Shown: in pieces, positions 32,698 through 44,318 of the stretch
Layout: each line of letters starts with the position of its first letter
Numbering within the stretch: position 1 is the stretch's first letter
From: Lactarius indigo
Taxonomy: Eukaryota > Basidiomycota > Agaricomycetes > Russulales > Russulaceae
Assembly: GCA_025766275.1 (NCBI GenBank)
Contig: JAFKAC010000001.1
Location: 1,922,001 to 1,986,000, forward strand
Length of the DNA: 64,000 bases
Direction of reading: 5' to 3'
Translations under genes and position numbers: made by a program
Notes under the pieces: model-generated
The model's database searches: none
The model's input: the letters and a program-made list of their open reading frames with translations, nothing else
What the model was told of the DNA's origin: nothing

Positions 32698-35600
32698 GAG
32701 CTGACAGGGAGGCCAATTCAATGTATAGTGTTCGTGATAGTGCTATGACAATCAAAGTCCTCGTTCGCCTTTACTACAAAGAAGCTCGCATAAATGTGCT
32801 GCTGGACAGCGGTGCAACAGACAACCTAATCGACCGAAACCTAATCCAAAGACTTGGACTAGGAACCACTCCTCTGAAACCACCCAGATTGGTCCGGAAT
32901 GTAGATGGATCACTAAACAAAGATGGCACCATGACAGAAACATGCCAGCTATGGATAAAAAGAGGAGAAGAAGAAACTCCTTTCCAGTTTTTCGTAACCA
33001 GCCTAGGGGAAGACAGAATGATCTTTGGATACCCCTGGTTCGAACACGAAAACCCAGACATAGACTGGAAGAAACAAGAGCTGAAAGGGGAAGCCGTCAC
33101 CATCCTGACAGGAGGGTACCGCTTCCGAAGAAAGCGACACCAAGAAGCGAAAGCGGCAGCAACCAAAACAACCTTTGACCCAGTAAAAGAAACTGCAATC
33201 CCAGAAGAATATCAGCGCCACAACAAAGTATTCTCAGACGAAGAAGCACAGCGCTTTCCCCCAGAAAGAGAAGAAGACCATCCCATCACATTGCGACCAG
33301 ATGCACCCAACAAGATCAACTGCAAAATCTACCCCTTGACTCCGGAAGAAGACAAGGAGTTGAAGGCATATCTCGACGAAAACGTAGCAAAGGGATACAT
33401 CTATGAAGGAAGCTCCCCCTACGCTTCCTCCTTCTTCTTCAGAAAGAAAACAGACGGAGGGTTGCGCCCTATCCTGGACTACAGACCCCTAAACACCTGG
33501 ACAATAAAAGACACTTACCCATTACCTCTCATCTCCGACATCCTAACCAACTTAAATGGGAAAACACTGTTCTCAAAGTTCGATATCAGATGGGGGTACC
33601 ATAACATCCGCATAAAAGAGGAAGACCAGTGGAAGGCAGCCTTCAAGACACCAAGGGGGCTGTTCATCCCTCGAGTCATGACCTTCGGCCTCACAAATGC
33701 GCCAGCCACCTTTGCAAGAACCATGAGCAGAATACTTCGACCACTTATGGACAAATACCCAAGAGAGCTATTTGTGTACATGGACGATGTCCTGATAGCC
33801 ACAGAAGAAGATACAGAACGCCACAGACAAATTGTACACGAGTTCCTGGAAATCTGTGAAAAGGAATCTTATTTCCTTAAAGCGTCGAAATGCGTGTTTG
33901 AACAAAGAAAGATCCACTACCTAGGCATTGTCATCGATGGGTCTCAAATCAAAATCGACCCAAAGAAGGTAGAAGGACTAAAAGACTGGCCAAGAGACAT
34001 CAAGTCAGTCAAACAAGCAAGAAGCGTGTTGGGAACACTAAGTTATCAGCGACCCTTCATCCCCAACTTCGCTCACTTGGCAAGACCCATCACGGACACA
34101 ATAAAGACGTCAGAAGGACCCTTCAGATGGACAAAGGAAGCAGCAGAAGCCTTAGAAGCTCTCATCACGCTTGTGTGCAAAGACCCCATCTTATGCCAAC
34201 CAGATATGGACAAACCTTTCGAACTAGAAGTAGATGCCTCCGCTTTCGCCACAGGGGCAATCTTAACACAAAGAGACAGCCGAAACAAACCACAAGCTGT
34301 GGGATACTTCTCCAAATCATTTTCAGAAGCGGAGCGCAACTATGACATCCATGACAGGGAACTCCTGGCAGTAATCAGAGGACTGGAACACTGGAGACAC
34401 CTTCTTTTAGGGTCCCCCCACGAAATCACAGTCTTTACAGACCACAAAAACCTAGAATATTATCGCCACCCTCGACAAATCAATAGGAGAGTGGCGCGCT
34501 ACATCCCCAGACTTGTGGACTATCACATCAAACTTCACCACAAACCCGGACCCCAAAACCATGCTGATGCCCTGTCAAGACGCCCTGACCACGACACCGG
34601 AGCAGGAGATAACACTGATGTAGTGGTCCTGACCCCAACCATCTTCGCAAACTCCGCTCTCTCCATAAGGATAGATGACCGGGTCATGGCACACCAATTA
34701 GACCACCAAGACACTCTGGACGAGTGGGCCGCCCCCTTCCACCTAGTAAAACAGGGCAAACACTGGTGGAGAGGTGACAAACTGGTGGTTGTGGACAACA
34801 CACCGCTAAAGAGGGGGGTAATTTCCCTGTTTCACAATACAAAAACAGCTGGACACCCCGGAATAACAAAGACCTTGTGGTTAGTGTCACAAGACTTTTG
34901 GTGGCCAAACATGAAAGACGACATATCCGCATATGTAAAGGGCTGTGCCACATGCCAATCAAACAAGAACTTCCCTGGGAACCCGAAACCACCGATATTC
35001 CCCATCAAGACTAACCCAGAAGCACTCCCTTTCGAAACTATCGCTCTAGACTTTATCACAAAGCTACCCCAATCAGAAGACAATGACACAATTCTCACCA
35101 TCACGGATCATGACTGTTCCAAAGCAGCCTTCTTTATCCCATGCAGCGAAACAATAGACGCAGAAGGAGTGGCAAAACTCTATGCCAAAACTGTCCTGCC
35201 ACACTATGGACTACCAAGAAGGGTCATCTCCGACAGAGACCCCAGATTCACAGCGAAGTTCATCAAAGAACTGTGCAGAGTGCTTGACATAGAACAAAAC
35301 ATCAGCACAGCATACCACCCACAAACAGATGGACAATCAGAGCGAACAAACCAGTGGTTAGAACAGTACCTCCGAATGTTCATAAACCATCAACAAGACA
35401 ATTGGACGGAGCTACTACCACTGGCACAGTACACCCACAACTCCTGGCCAAGCGCAACCACTAAAAAGGCACCCTACAAATTAATCCTTGGGTACATCCC
35501 AAGAGTACACCAACCAGAAAGAACGACCACAGTACCAGGAACACAAGAGAGATTGGAGCGAATCCAGGAAGCCAGAAGGACCGCCCAAGCAGCAATTACC

Positions 35601-36260
35601 CATGCGCAGTCACTCTACAAAGGATCCTCTCGCTTTGAACAACACACAGAAGGAGATAGTGTGTGGCTGGATGCCAGAAACTTGAAAACAACGCACCCTA
35701 GTTTCAAGTTAGCCCCAAAAAGATATGGACCCTTCAGGGTCACAAAGAAGATCTCCGCCACCACATATGCCCTGAAACTTCCCCATCAGTGGCGGATCCA
35801 CCCAGTATTCCATGCGTCACTCCTGATGCCATACAAAGAAACCCCCATACATGGAAAGAACTTTACGGAACCACCCCCAGATCTAGTAGATGGAGAACAG
35901 GAGTGGGAAGTCGAGAAAATACTAGAAACAAGACGCCACAGGAACCAGTTACAGTTCCTAATAAAGTGGAAGGGATACTCCGATGCACACAACAGCTGGG
36001 AACCAGAAAAGAACCTCAATGCCCCAGAACTTATTCAGGAACACTTTGAAAGCAACCCCAGAAGCGAAGGAGCAAAGCAATGGTTAAAACGAAAGGAAGT
36101 AACAGTACGAACAGCAACCACCTTCCCCACTAGCTTCCTCACCATGCCCTCTCGCTCCTCCTCTGTAGAACGTCTTGTTGCTCGTGCCATGGAAAGAGGC
36201 TCCTTTGACGAAACACCCTCTGTCACACCCTCCTCTGGCTATTCTCCCTTCCCAGCATGA
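32679..36260 (+). CDS. Pol polyprotein of Ty3-type element 2
   Basis: Frame -1 to Gag, open from 32646; a -1 frameshift within 32646-32697 would produce Gag-Pol, but no ideal heptamer is seen (TTTTTGC at 32676-32682 is the nearest). Domains: protease (VLLDSGATDNL, about 32800), RT (FVYMDDVLIAT, about 33770), RNase H (FELEVDASAFATGAI, about 34215; FTDHKNLEYY), integrase with HHCC finger (about 34850-34960) and DDE core (ALDFITKLP, ISDRDPRF, TDGQSER), and chromodomain (LQFLIKWKGYSDAHNSWEP, about 35950-36010). About 60 residues follow the chromodomain before TGA 36258-36260. No defects seen. Confidence 0.94.
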   Translation: MRCRPVRADREANSMYSVRDSAMTIKVLVRLYYKEARINVLLDSGATDNLIDRNLIQRLGLGTTPLKPPRLVRNVDGSLNKDGTMTETCQLWIKRGEEETPFQFFVTSLGEDRMIFGYPWFEHENPDIDWKKQELKGEAVTILTGGYRFRRKRHQEAKAAATKTTFDPVKETAIPEEYQRHNKVFSDEEAQRFPPEREEDHPITLRPDAPNKINCKIYPLTPEEDKELKAYLDENVAKGYIYEGSSPYASSFFFRKKTDGGLRPILDYRPLNTWTIKDTYPLPLISDILTNLNGKTLFSKFDIRWGYHNIRIKEEDQWKAAFKTPRGLFIPRVMTFGLTNAPATFARTMSRILRPLMDKYPRELFVYMDDVLIATEEDTERHRQIVHEFLEICEKESYFLKASKCVFEQRKIHYLGIVIDGSQIKIDPKKVEGLKDWPRDIKSVKQARSVLGTLSYQRPFIPNFAHLARPITDTIKTSEGPFRWTKEAAEALEALITLVCKDPILCQPDMDKPFELEVDASAFATGAILTQRDSRNKPQAVGYFSKSFSEAERNYDIHDRELLAVIRGLEHWRHLLLGSPHEITVFTDHKNLEYYRHPRQINRRVARYIPRLVDYHIKLHHKPGPQNHADALSRRPDHDTGAGDNTDVVVLTPTIFANSALSIRIDDRVMAHQLDHQDTLDEWAAPFHLVKQGKHWWRGDKLVVVDNTPLKRGVISLFHNTKTAGHPGITKTLWLVSQDFWWPNMKDDISAYVKGCATCQSNKNFPGNPKPPIFPIKTNPEALPFETIALDFITKLPQSEDNDTILTITDHDCSKAAFFIPCSETIDAEGVAKLYAKTVLPHYGLPRRVISDRDPRFTAKFIKELCRVLDIEQNISTAYHPQTDGQSERTNQWLEQYLRMFINHQQDNWTELLPLAQYTHNSWPSATTKKAPYKLILGYIPRVHQPERTTTVPGTQERLERIQEARRTAQAAITHAQSLYKGSSRFEQHTEGDSVWLDARNLKTTHPSFKLAPKRYGPFRVTKKISATTYALKLPHQWRIHPVFHASLLMPYKETPIHGKNFTEPPPDLVDGEQEWEVEKILETRRHRNQLQFLIKWKGYSDAHNSWEPEKNLNAPELIQEHFESNPRSEGAKQWLKRKEVTVRTATTFPTSFLTMPSRSSSVERLVARAMERGSFDETPSVTPSSGYSPFPA

Positions 36261-37562
36261 CCCCCTTCCTTGCCCTCCCTCATCCAGGAACCACAACCCA
36301 TCGATCCCACCATGCCCAGCGTCATAGAAACAGAAGGAGGAGGAATAGCCCTTCGCGTTCCCCCTCCTGGACACACAGCTCCCCCTACTCCCGAGATACA
36401 CCGACCTACCACCTCCCCCCCTGATCCTAGAGTGACCATGGCTCGTCTCAGTGAAATAATCAACGACCCAATCATGGACGCACTCCCCATTAACTATGAG
36501 AGGATGCACATCACTGCTGAAGAAGACGACGACCCTGGCTACCCCTTCTTCTTGAATGACCCCTGGAGCAGCCGCTATATCCACTTCCTCATCCCTGATG
36601 ACGCTGACCCAACCTCGTACATCCGGAAGGATGCCAAATGGATCAAGATCAGTGAAAACAAAGAAGATGTCGTCGGCACCATGGGCAAGAACCTCCCTCA
36701 CTATGGCCTCCCCCTTTTTCTCCTTCCCAGAAACGACGACCCCCACAATCCAGCTCCCCCCATCACCCCAGCTCAGATGCAGAACTTGGACGAAGCTTCC
36801 CCCACAGCCAGACAAGTCGATGAAGTCCTAGAAGACCTGAAAGATGACCGCCTCACAGCAGAAATCTCCAGGACTCGCCGACTCTTGCGAAACCAGAAGG
36901 CCCTCCGAAAGGAGATTGAAGGCCTGTACAAGACGATGGAGCCCCTCAAAAGGCACCTCCTCAACATGGACATGCAACTAACCAGCACCCGAAGAAGGCT
37001 GCAAGAACACAAGGCCTATGTCCGGATTGCAGACCGATGGCTCGCACTACACCCCCCTCCTCCGGAAGAAGAAACTCACCCCTTTGAAGTCCACCACATT
37101 CCTGCCCCTGCTCCACCTCGCTACCACTCCATGCCAAGACTCCACGACGAACCGGAAGGACCTAGCCCCTCTGCAGAAAGGAAGAAGAGACGCAAGCGAA
37201 GAACCAACAAGAAGGAGACTGGCACCATTCGACTCTGCTACAGGTGTCAGTCTGAAGACCACCTCTCCTTCGCCTGCCCTCAAAAACAGAAGTTCTGCTG
37301 GAGGTGTTCTAGCACTGACCACTTCCCCTATCAGTGCCTCTGGCCAGCCCCAGAAGAACGCACTCAGTGGTGTGGCAAGTGTTTTACCAGCAACAGCCAC
37401 GAAGAAATCAAGTGCCCCAAGTATGAAAATTGTCGCAAGTGTGGGGCCCATGGCCCCTTCAACTTCCTTCGCCAACATCGTTGCCCCCTCCCTCGCGAAA
37501 GCACCCCCTCCAACGATGTAGACAACGATGTCTATGACCTGATGGACTTCGAAGCACTCTAG
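36261..37562 (+). CDS. ORF3 of Ty3-type element 2: zinc-knuckle protein in frame with Pol
   Basis: The Pol frame continues without another stop after the TGA at 36258-36260 to a stop at 37560-37562. The first ATG in it is 36312, so it is made either by readthrough or from that ATG. Residue order: Pro-rich start, a block shared with ORF3 of element 1 (RYIHFLI, LPHYGLPLFLLP, DDRLTAEISRTR), a long charged helix (about 36830-37010), a basic stretch (RKKRRKRRTNKKE reading order approximate), then Cys/His knuckles: CYRCQSEDHLSFAC, CWRCSSTDHFPYQC, CGKCFTSNSHEEIKC and a variant CRKCGAH...HRC. Nucleic-acid binding is the likely role. An extra gene 3' of the chromodomain is not part of the standard chromovirus plan. 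Confidence 0.75.
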   Translation, partial: PPSLPSLIQEPQPIDPTMPSVIETEGGGIALRVPPPGHTAPPTPEIHRPTTSPPDPRVTMARLSEIINDPIMDALPINYERMHITAEEDDDPGYPFFLNDPWSSRYIHFLIPDDADPTSYIRKDAKWIKISENKEDVVGTMGKNLPHYGLPLFLLPRNDDPHNPAPPITPAQMQNLDEASPTARQVDEVLEDLKDDRLTAEISRTRRLLRNQKALRKEIEGLYKTMEPLKRHLLNMDMQLTSTRRRLQEHKAYVRIADRWLALHPPPPEEETHPFEVHHIPAPAPPRYHSMPRLHDEPEGPSPSAERKKRRKRRTNKKETGTIRLCYRCQSEDHLSFACPQKQKFCWRCSSTDHFPYQCLWPAPEERTQWCGKCFTSNSHEEIKCPKYENCRKCGAHGPFNFLRQHRCPLPRESTPSNDVDNDVYDLMDFEAL

Positions 37563-37574
37563 GGAGAGTTGACT

Positions 37575-37588
37575 TAGAGAGGGGCTCA
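37575..37588 (+). other. Polypurine tract of Ty3-type element 2
   Basis: TAGAGAGGGGCTCA immediately precedes the 3' LTR. Confidence 0.5.
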
Positions 37589-38166
37589 TGTTATGATCCG
37601 ACGCTTCGGACCTAAGTCACAGTATGTCTCCACCCTACCTTCTTCTTGTGTACTATACCTTGTTACCAAAGGAGCTACTGTTACTAGTGGCGCTGTTTCT
37701 TTGATCCGAACTCCTGCTTACTCCGTTTAGTCTCTTTGATATTGTGTGGGCTTGTGTTCATGTTGTTTGGAACCTTGTCCTATATAAACCTGTACCATAG
37801 ACCGTAGGAAGCCAGACTTGGCTTCGTTTGCAATCTAGCAACCTTGCCTTCGTACTTTGGTGTGACCTCGCCTTATTCCTCTCTTCTTGTGCATCCCCTA
37901 CCTCAGTCCCTAATCAGGACACTTCGAAGTCTTTGCAGTTGAACTATATCAACGCGTCACACCTGTTATACTCTGTGCACTAGCAAGATCAAGTGTAGAG
38001 AAGTGTTAGACACTTCAGACGAGGAGTCCTACATTACAGAGTAGTGCTGCACCTTGTGCCACACTTTTACCACTCGTATTTCATAGCAATAAGACAACAG
38101 AGGTCTTCGCTTGATACTTGTGTGATTCAGAACCTTTAGAACCCACGCCCCTGCTAGGGCGTAACA
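37589..38166 (+). repeat. 3' LTR of Ty3-type element 2
   Basis: 578 bp; no difference from 30221-30798 noticed on reading both. Followed by the target duplication ACTGG. Confidence 0.95.
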
Positions 38167-38171
38167 ACTGG

Positions 38172-41019
38172 CATGGACATAGATAGCTCTACCACGGCCC
38201 ACACAGTCTGCCGTGGGTGCGAGATGGGCAAGTCCACTCGCCAACCCTTTTCTGCGTCCTCCAACAAGAGGACAACTCGTCAATTTGAGATCGTGCACAG
38301 TGACCTCGCCGGTCCTATGCAAACTCAGTCCCTGCAAGGCTCGACGTACACAGCCACCTTCATAGACGACCACACTAAGTTCACTGTGGTACACTTCCTT
38401 AAGTCGAAGGACCAGTTTGCTAAGTCGCTGCAGATGTATTTGGCCTGGGGTGAAACCCAGTCTGGCCATAAGTTGCGCGCTCTGCACTCTGACCGCGGTG
38501 GCGAGTACATGTCAAGTGTCACGCAGGACATTCTTAAGCAGAAAGGGATAGAGCATCACCTCACGATGCCGGGTTCACCACAGTCCAACGGGAAAGCCGA
38601 GCGATTTAACCGCACCATTATGGATAAGGCAATGTCCATGCTCCACACAGCTGGCATGTCTAAAGGCTTCTGGGAGCATGCAGTGTGCGCAGCTGTGCAC
38701 ATCTATAACCGCTCTCCAGTCCGTGGGCTTAAGTGGCGCACTCCCTATGAGCTCTGGCACTCTGGCAAAGTGCCTGATGTCTCACATCTTCGCGTCTTTG
38801 GATGCAAGGGGTACATGCACGTACCCGCTGATAAGCGTCGCAAATTGGATGCGAAGGCCATTGAGGTCACGCTTATCGGGTTTGAGCCCGAATCTAAGGG
38901 CTATAAGCTCTGGGACCGCTCAACCCGCTCCGTTCGAGTGTCCAGGGATGTGACATTCGACGAGAGTAGCTTCCCGTCCCTCCAGGGTGTTGAGACACAC
39001 CCCACACCTTCACCACCAGTCGTGCCTAGCACAACAGTGACTGCCGTGCCTCACCCGCCGGCGTTACCACCAATGCGAGCCCCCTCCCCTGCACACTCCA
39101 GTAGTAGTGAGGAGGAGGATGTTGAAAAGCTCCTAGACCCCCCACAAGTCCAACCACGCCCCACCACTCCACCACCTGCTCTACCGGCTCCGCCCACCAC
39201 ACCAAAGCGTGAGCAAGCCACTCCTACTTCACCCCCGCCGCGTCCTAGTGCAACGCGCATTATGCGCCATGTCCCTCCTCCCTCACCAGAAATGCCTGGG
39301 GGATTTGAGGATCGTGCACAGCGTAGTCAGCTGTTGCGCGAAATGGACAATGCACCAAGGCGCAGTGCTCGCGCCCCTGTGCCCAATCCGCGTTACTTCA
39401 ATGCGGACAATGCGGCATGGCGTGGCAGGCGTCTGGGGTATGCGGAGTTACTGGCTGCTGCTTTTGTTGGCCGAGACCCTGCAACCTATGCAGAAGCCAT
39501 GCGGTCTGCAGCTGCAGAAGAGTGGACTAAGGCGTGTCAGTATGAAATGGACGCCCTAGCTAAGAATGGGACTTGGGAGTTAGTGGATCTCCCGCCTAAT
39601 CGTAAGGCAGTAAAATCCAAATGGGTCTTTAAGCTCAAAGCGGATGGCCGCTACAGAGCTCGCTTGGTGGCTAAGGGATTCACGCAGATCCCTGGTGTAG
39701 ATTTTGATGAAACCTTCTCTCCCGTCGCACGATTTGAGTCGCTACGTTTGCTTCTGGCGTTGGCCGCGCTGGAGGACTGGCACATCCATCAGATGGATGT
39801 TAAGTCTGCCTTTCTCAATGGCGTGCTTGACGAGGAGATTTACATGGAGCAGCCACAAGGTTTCACTGTCACTGGCTCTGAGACGAAGGTGTGTCGCCTG
39901 GTTAAGGCGATCTATGGTCTCAAACAGGCCTCCCGCACATGGAACTTGCAATTCCATGGTGTGCTCACTGCACTCGGCTTTAAGCGGACGTTTGCTGATG
40001 CTGGCATATATGTGATGCCTCAACGGGAGGGGTATGATCCACTCTTCGTTATTGTCTACGTTGACGACATCACTATACTGGGTCCCTCGCTGAGTGGTAT
40101 CAAGCGTTTGAAGTCAGACTTGTCTGAACGCTATGAGATGACAGATCTCGGGGAGATAGAGTCTTATCTTGGTATGCGCATTGTGCGCGACCGCTCCCTT
40201 AGACGCATCGAAATAGATCAGTCTGGCTACATCAAGGATGTCCTTGAACGCTTTGGCATGTCTGATGCCACACCACACAACACACCCTTGCCCGCTGGTG
40301 CTGACGAGCACCTAGTTAAATATACGTCACAGGCAACTGCCTCAGATATTTCCCATTACCAGTCCTTAATTGGGAGTCTGCTTTATGTGCAGATCGGCAC
40401 TAGGCCAGATATCTCCTTCGCTGTGTCACGTTTGGCGCAGTACGCAGCGAATCCCTCACCACAACATCTGCGACTTGCGCAGTATGTCCTGTCCTACTTA
40501 GTAGGAACTATGGATATGCGTATTGTCTACGATGGCGCCAATGGCGATGGCCTTCATGGCTACACTGATTCCAGTCTGGCTGACCAGACTGATGACCGCC
40601 ACTCCACCTCTGGTTATGTGTTCCTACTAGCTAACGGTGCAATAAGCTGGTCTTCGCGCAAGCAAAAGACTGTTGCCCAAAACACAACGGAAGCGGAATA
40701 CATGGCCATGACCGACGCGGCTAACCAGGCTGCATGGTATCAGAGCTTCCTCACAGAACTCGGGTACGAGGTCGATGACCCCATCCCACTTCATGGTGAC
40801 AATAAGGGTGCCATTGACTTGGCCTTGAACCCTGTCACTGGGAGACGGTCTAAGCACATTGCCATACGGCATCATGTCATTAGGGAGTACATCGAAAAGG
40901 GGACCATCACCCTCATTAGAACCCCTACTGTAGATATGGTTGCGGACGGCTTTACAAAGTCACTACCGCGTGTCCTGCTGCAGAAGCACAATGATGACAT
41001 GGGACTTGTGTGTACTTAG
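38172..41019 (+). CDS. Copia A Gag-Pol, 3' part (integrase, reverse transcriptase, RNase H)
   Basis: Continues from 30220 in frame. Integrase zinc finger C-x2-C (CRGCEMGK), core with HSDLAGPM, LHSDRGGEYMS and SPQSNGKAERFN; a Pro/Ser linker (about 39000-39300); RT (LVAKGFTQIPGVDFDETFSP, MDVKSAFLNG, VIVYVDDITILGP at about 40055); RNase H (GYTDSSLADQ, SSRKQKTVAQNTTEAEY, SKHIAIRHHVIRE). Stop TAG at 41017-41019. Intact apart from the insertion. Confidence 0.94.
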
Positions 41020-41038
41020 ATTGTAGATCACGGGGAGA

Positions 41039-41645
41039 TGTTGATAAGTGACCCTTGCGCACTTAGCAGCTCGTACGGACCGGACTTGCAGCATAGACTG
41101 CTGTAGATTAGATATACAGGACTTATAGATTAGATACCTTTTGATCTGTACAATCTATTACTTACCATTGCGTCACCTATGACATCATGTACTATGACAT
41201 CATGCAGACTCCTCTGGACTTGTCATTGTACTACGTCTTTGTTCTTTAGATATATCTTTATTGTGATGTCATTATGATATCATCTTGGCCTGGACACTTC
41301 TTGTTCTGTACGCCTTGTTCTCCATATGCACACTCCTTTGTCCTGTTGTAGAACAATGCGCTCCTTGTATTCTGTGACCTATAGTTACTTTCCTTGTATT
41401 AGTGTCACGCTCCTGTACAGTATAAGTAGACTGCTTGTACGCCCTGGTCCACATCAGTTCTCTCACTGCTGTGTGCCAGGTATGTCTCCTCCTCTGTAAT
41501 ACCATTATCAGTTCTCTCACTGCTGTGTGCCAGACACCTTGCTTTACCTTGCTAGACCTTCCTGTTGCTGCTTCCAGCTACCTCCATATCTCACCACAGT
41601 CCTCTTGTCCACTGTGAGTATGGTCTTTATGTATGCTGTTCATCA
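41039..41645 (+). repeat. 3' LTR of copia A
   Basis: 607 bp; differs from the 5' LTR at three positions noticed, all CG to CA or TG. Followed by target duplication ACAAT (41646-41650). Confidence 0.95.
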
Positions 41646-41650
41646 ACAAT

Positions 41651-44318
41651 ACACTTTGGCGTTCGGTGAATATCCAATGAGCACGCATTCTATCGATTTC
41701 GCGGCGATCTTAGGGTTATTTGTGCTGATAAGGACGTAGGCGCGGCAGCCAATTTCGCATAGGTGAGAGAGCGAGGGGCGAGTGCTGAACCAGAGTTCAT
41801 AGGGTGTGCAATTGTTTGCTGATTTCGAGGAAGTGAGGGTGGAGAGGTAGGATGCACTTAGGATAAATTCATCCCACATGTTCAGAGGGGCGTTGCACGA
41901 CAGGTGCATCGCTCGCGCCTTGTTCATCAGTGTCTGGTGGAGTCTTTCGACGCGGCCGTTTTGTGCGGACGTGTGCGGAGCAGTCAGTTGGTGAGTTATA
42001 CCCCTTTCGGCGCACCAATGGGCCATTTCATTTGACCGGAGCTCTCCATTGTCGGTGACGAGGTAGCAAAGCTTTTCGCCAGATTGGGATTTGGCCACGG
42101 CAAGCCATTCACGCAGCGCTTGCGATGCGTCTGACTTAGCTCTCAAGAGGCGTGTCCAATGATAACCCAAGAAATCATCAATGATATTCATGACGTATAG
42201 ACAGCCAGACCGTGAGCTAACAGACTGGGGGCCGGTGAGGTCAACGTAGACACGGCCGAGCCGCCTTTCCGCCTTTTTCCCTTCACGTGTTTTCGGCACC
42301 GGTTGATGAGTCTGTTTGCCGCGAATACAGGCATCACAAGCCTGCAGAGCGAGCGAAAGATCGACCGGCATACCTGTGACGACCCCATTTTGTGCCATGT
42401 CAAGCACCGTGCGGAAGTTTGCGTGACCAAGGTGACGGTGCCACGTCTCGAGATTGGGTGTGACAGAGAGGCTTGGGAAGGCGATGGCTGGCTTAGTGGA
42501 CGCAGGTTGGTTTTGGATGGAGCCGGGGAGGACGTAAAGGCGGGAAAGGTTTCGCGTGCAGCTTGCTAGTTTGTCGCCAGAGTTACGATCGAAGACCGAG
42601 CAAGTCCCTTGTTCAAAGCTCAAGCGGTAGCCAGAGTCGTCCAGACGGCTGACTGAGATAAGACGGACACCGGCAGTGGGTGCATACAGTACGTCATGGA
42701 GCGTGAGACGTGCATTGGTTTCCAGGAGAAGGATGTTAATACTTCCTATCCCCGTGGCGGAGACCAGCGAATCACCGACCCCAGTGATTGTTCGGGGTTC
42801 TATGGACACCAGATCATGGAAGTCCGACAGGACGCAAGAGATGTGGGTTGACGCTCCGGAGTCTAGATACAGCAGGAGCTCTTCCGGCTTGAGGGCAAGA
42901 AGGCTGATCTCAGTCGCGGCTAGCAGTGTCGTGGCTGTGTCAACCAGAACGTCTCCGTTTCCCCAGTCAGGGTTGCTGTTCCCGAGCGCCCAATCAGTGT
43001 ATTCCCCCTCATCGGCGGTGGTCATTGCCGTATTGACTGCCATGTTCACGTCTGCGATCGCGGCTCGTGCTGTTTCCGGCTTTGGTTGGTACCTGACTCC
43101 GTTGATCCACACAGTGCCGTTGGTTTCAATTTTTAGGAGTGGATTGGTGCTGGTGGTGCTTTGATTGTTCTGACCGGTGCCAGCGCCATTGGATTGTGGC
43201 CAGTTGCGCGAAGGGTCCCGGAGTGCACGTTGCCGCGTGATTGCATCGAGATGGGAATAACCCTCCATCATGCCTCCAGGGGAGATGCAGAATTCGATGG
43301 AGTGTCCGGCTCGCTTGCAATTGGGGCAGATGTTAGTGCGAGGCGGGATTGAAGCAGGCAGTGCGACGGGGGATGAGGTTGCGGTGATTGAGGGTGCAGA
43401 TGCCGGTGACAGTGCTGGGAAGATCATGTGATCCGTGGTCTGGGTTGCTTGCATCTCATAAAAGAAGTTCATTCGGCACTCCAGTGCCTCCAGGGTGATG
43501 GTTCCATCCATCAGTGCAGGTGCAAGGGCTTCGTGCACCGAGGGGTGTGTCACCCTGATGTTTATTAGGGCGAAGAGGAGGGCCAGTCTTGTTATGTCGA
43601 CTTGACCTATCCTTTCCACTCGGTAAATGAGGTCGCGGAGGTGCGCCATGGTCGCGTCAAAGTTCGCAGGAGTAGTTTCGAACTTGATTTGCATCATGCG
43701 CTGAATGAGTTGTATTTGTGTAAGCCCACTGTGTTTTTCGTGGCGTTGACGCAGAGATTCGAATGCTTCCGCTGACGTGATGCAGTTGGCGATGTACTGA
43801 GATTCGGATGAGAACATGTGTGACCGCATGTATCCGAGTATCATGCGATCGTTCCCACGCCAGGCGTTGTAGCCCGAGCGATCTATCCAATAGTCGGGGC
43901 AAATCAGTAGTCCACGCGGATACACGTCGAGTTGCGCCATCTCGAGTGAGGTTAGCACTTCCCGCGACCACTCCAGCCAGTTATTGGCATTCAGGGAGAG
44001 TCATAGTTCGCTAGGCCACGGTGGTACGCCGGCCATTGTCTCCTTTTTGATGAGAGGTCTGTCCTCCGGTTCCGCATATTGATTTTGAGATGGGTGGAAG
44101 GGGCGGTGCAAAGGGTATTGTGAGAAGGGTTGCCTCGATTCATATGGTTCGGGGCTGTCTTCGTCGTCGTCGACGTTATAGATGTGGGGCGGCAGGCCCC
44201 TGGGAGGCGGAGGCGTGATGAATGGGTTCCTGCTGCCCGCGGCAGATCTCATGGTGGGTCCCGATCGACAATCCGAGGTTGTTAATGTTGGAAGAGTGCC
44301 GGCGAAGGGACTGGACAT
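41651..44318 (-). pseudogene. Copia B Gag, protease and integrase part (one in-frame TGA)
   Basis: ATG at 44318 opens a Pro-rich N-terminus (105 codons) that stops at TGA 44003-44001. The same frame continues at once (LSLNANNWLEWSREVLTSLE) through Gag, a CCHC-like knuckle (CPNCKRAGHSIEFC, about 43320), protease (YLDSGASTHI, about 42850), the integrase zinc region (HRHLGHANF, CDACIRGK) and the DDE core (VDLTGPQS, VTDNGELRS, SAQNGRVERLHQ), until copia A interrupts at 41650. The TGA is the only break seen in this part; it may derive from CGA. Confidence 0.82.

Larger units (their letters stand above)
30221..38166 (+). mobile_element. Ty3-type chromodomain LTR retrotransposon 2 (7.9 kb)
   Basis: 578-bp LTRs (30221-30798, 37589-38166) look identical by eye and are flanked by ACTGG (30216-30220, 38167-38171). 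Contains a self-priming site, Gag, Pol in the -1 frame, a third ORF in frame with Pol after one TGA, and a purine-rich tract before the 3' LTR. All domains are open. It is the innermost and youngest element of the nest and could be active. Confidence 0.95.
27358..41645 (+). mobile_element. Ty1/copia element A, interrupted by Ty3-type element 2
   Basis: LTRs of 607 bp (27358-27964, 41039-41645; three differences seen) are flanked by ACAAT (27353-27357, 41646-41650). The half-tRNA primer site follows the 5' LTR, and a polypurine tract ACGGGGAGA (41030-41038) precedes the 3' LTR. Removing 30221-38166 and one ACTGG joins 28746-30220 to 38172-41019 as one open frame of 1,440 codons, so this copy was intact until the Ty3-type insertion. 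It lies in copia B in the opposite orientation. Confidence 0.95.

Noticed and set aside
36258..36260. Selenocysteine insertion at the TGA between Pol and ORF3
   Set aside because: Selenoprotein machinery is absent from most fungi and no special RNA hairpin was evident; ordinary readthrough or reinitiation is simpler.
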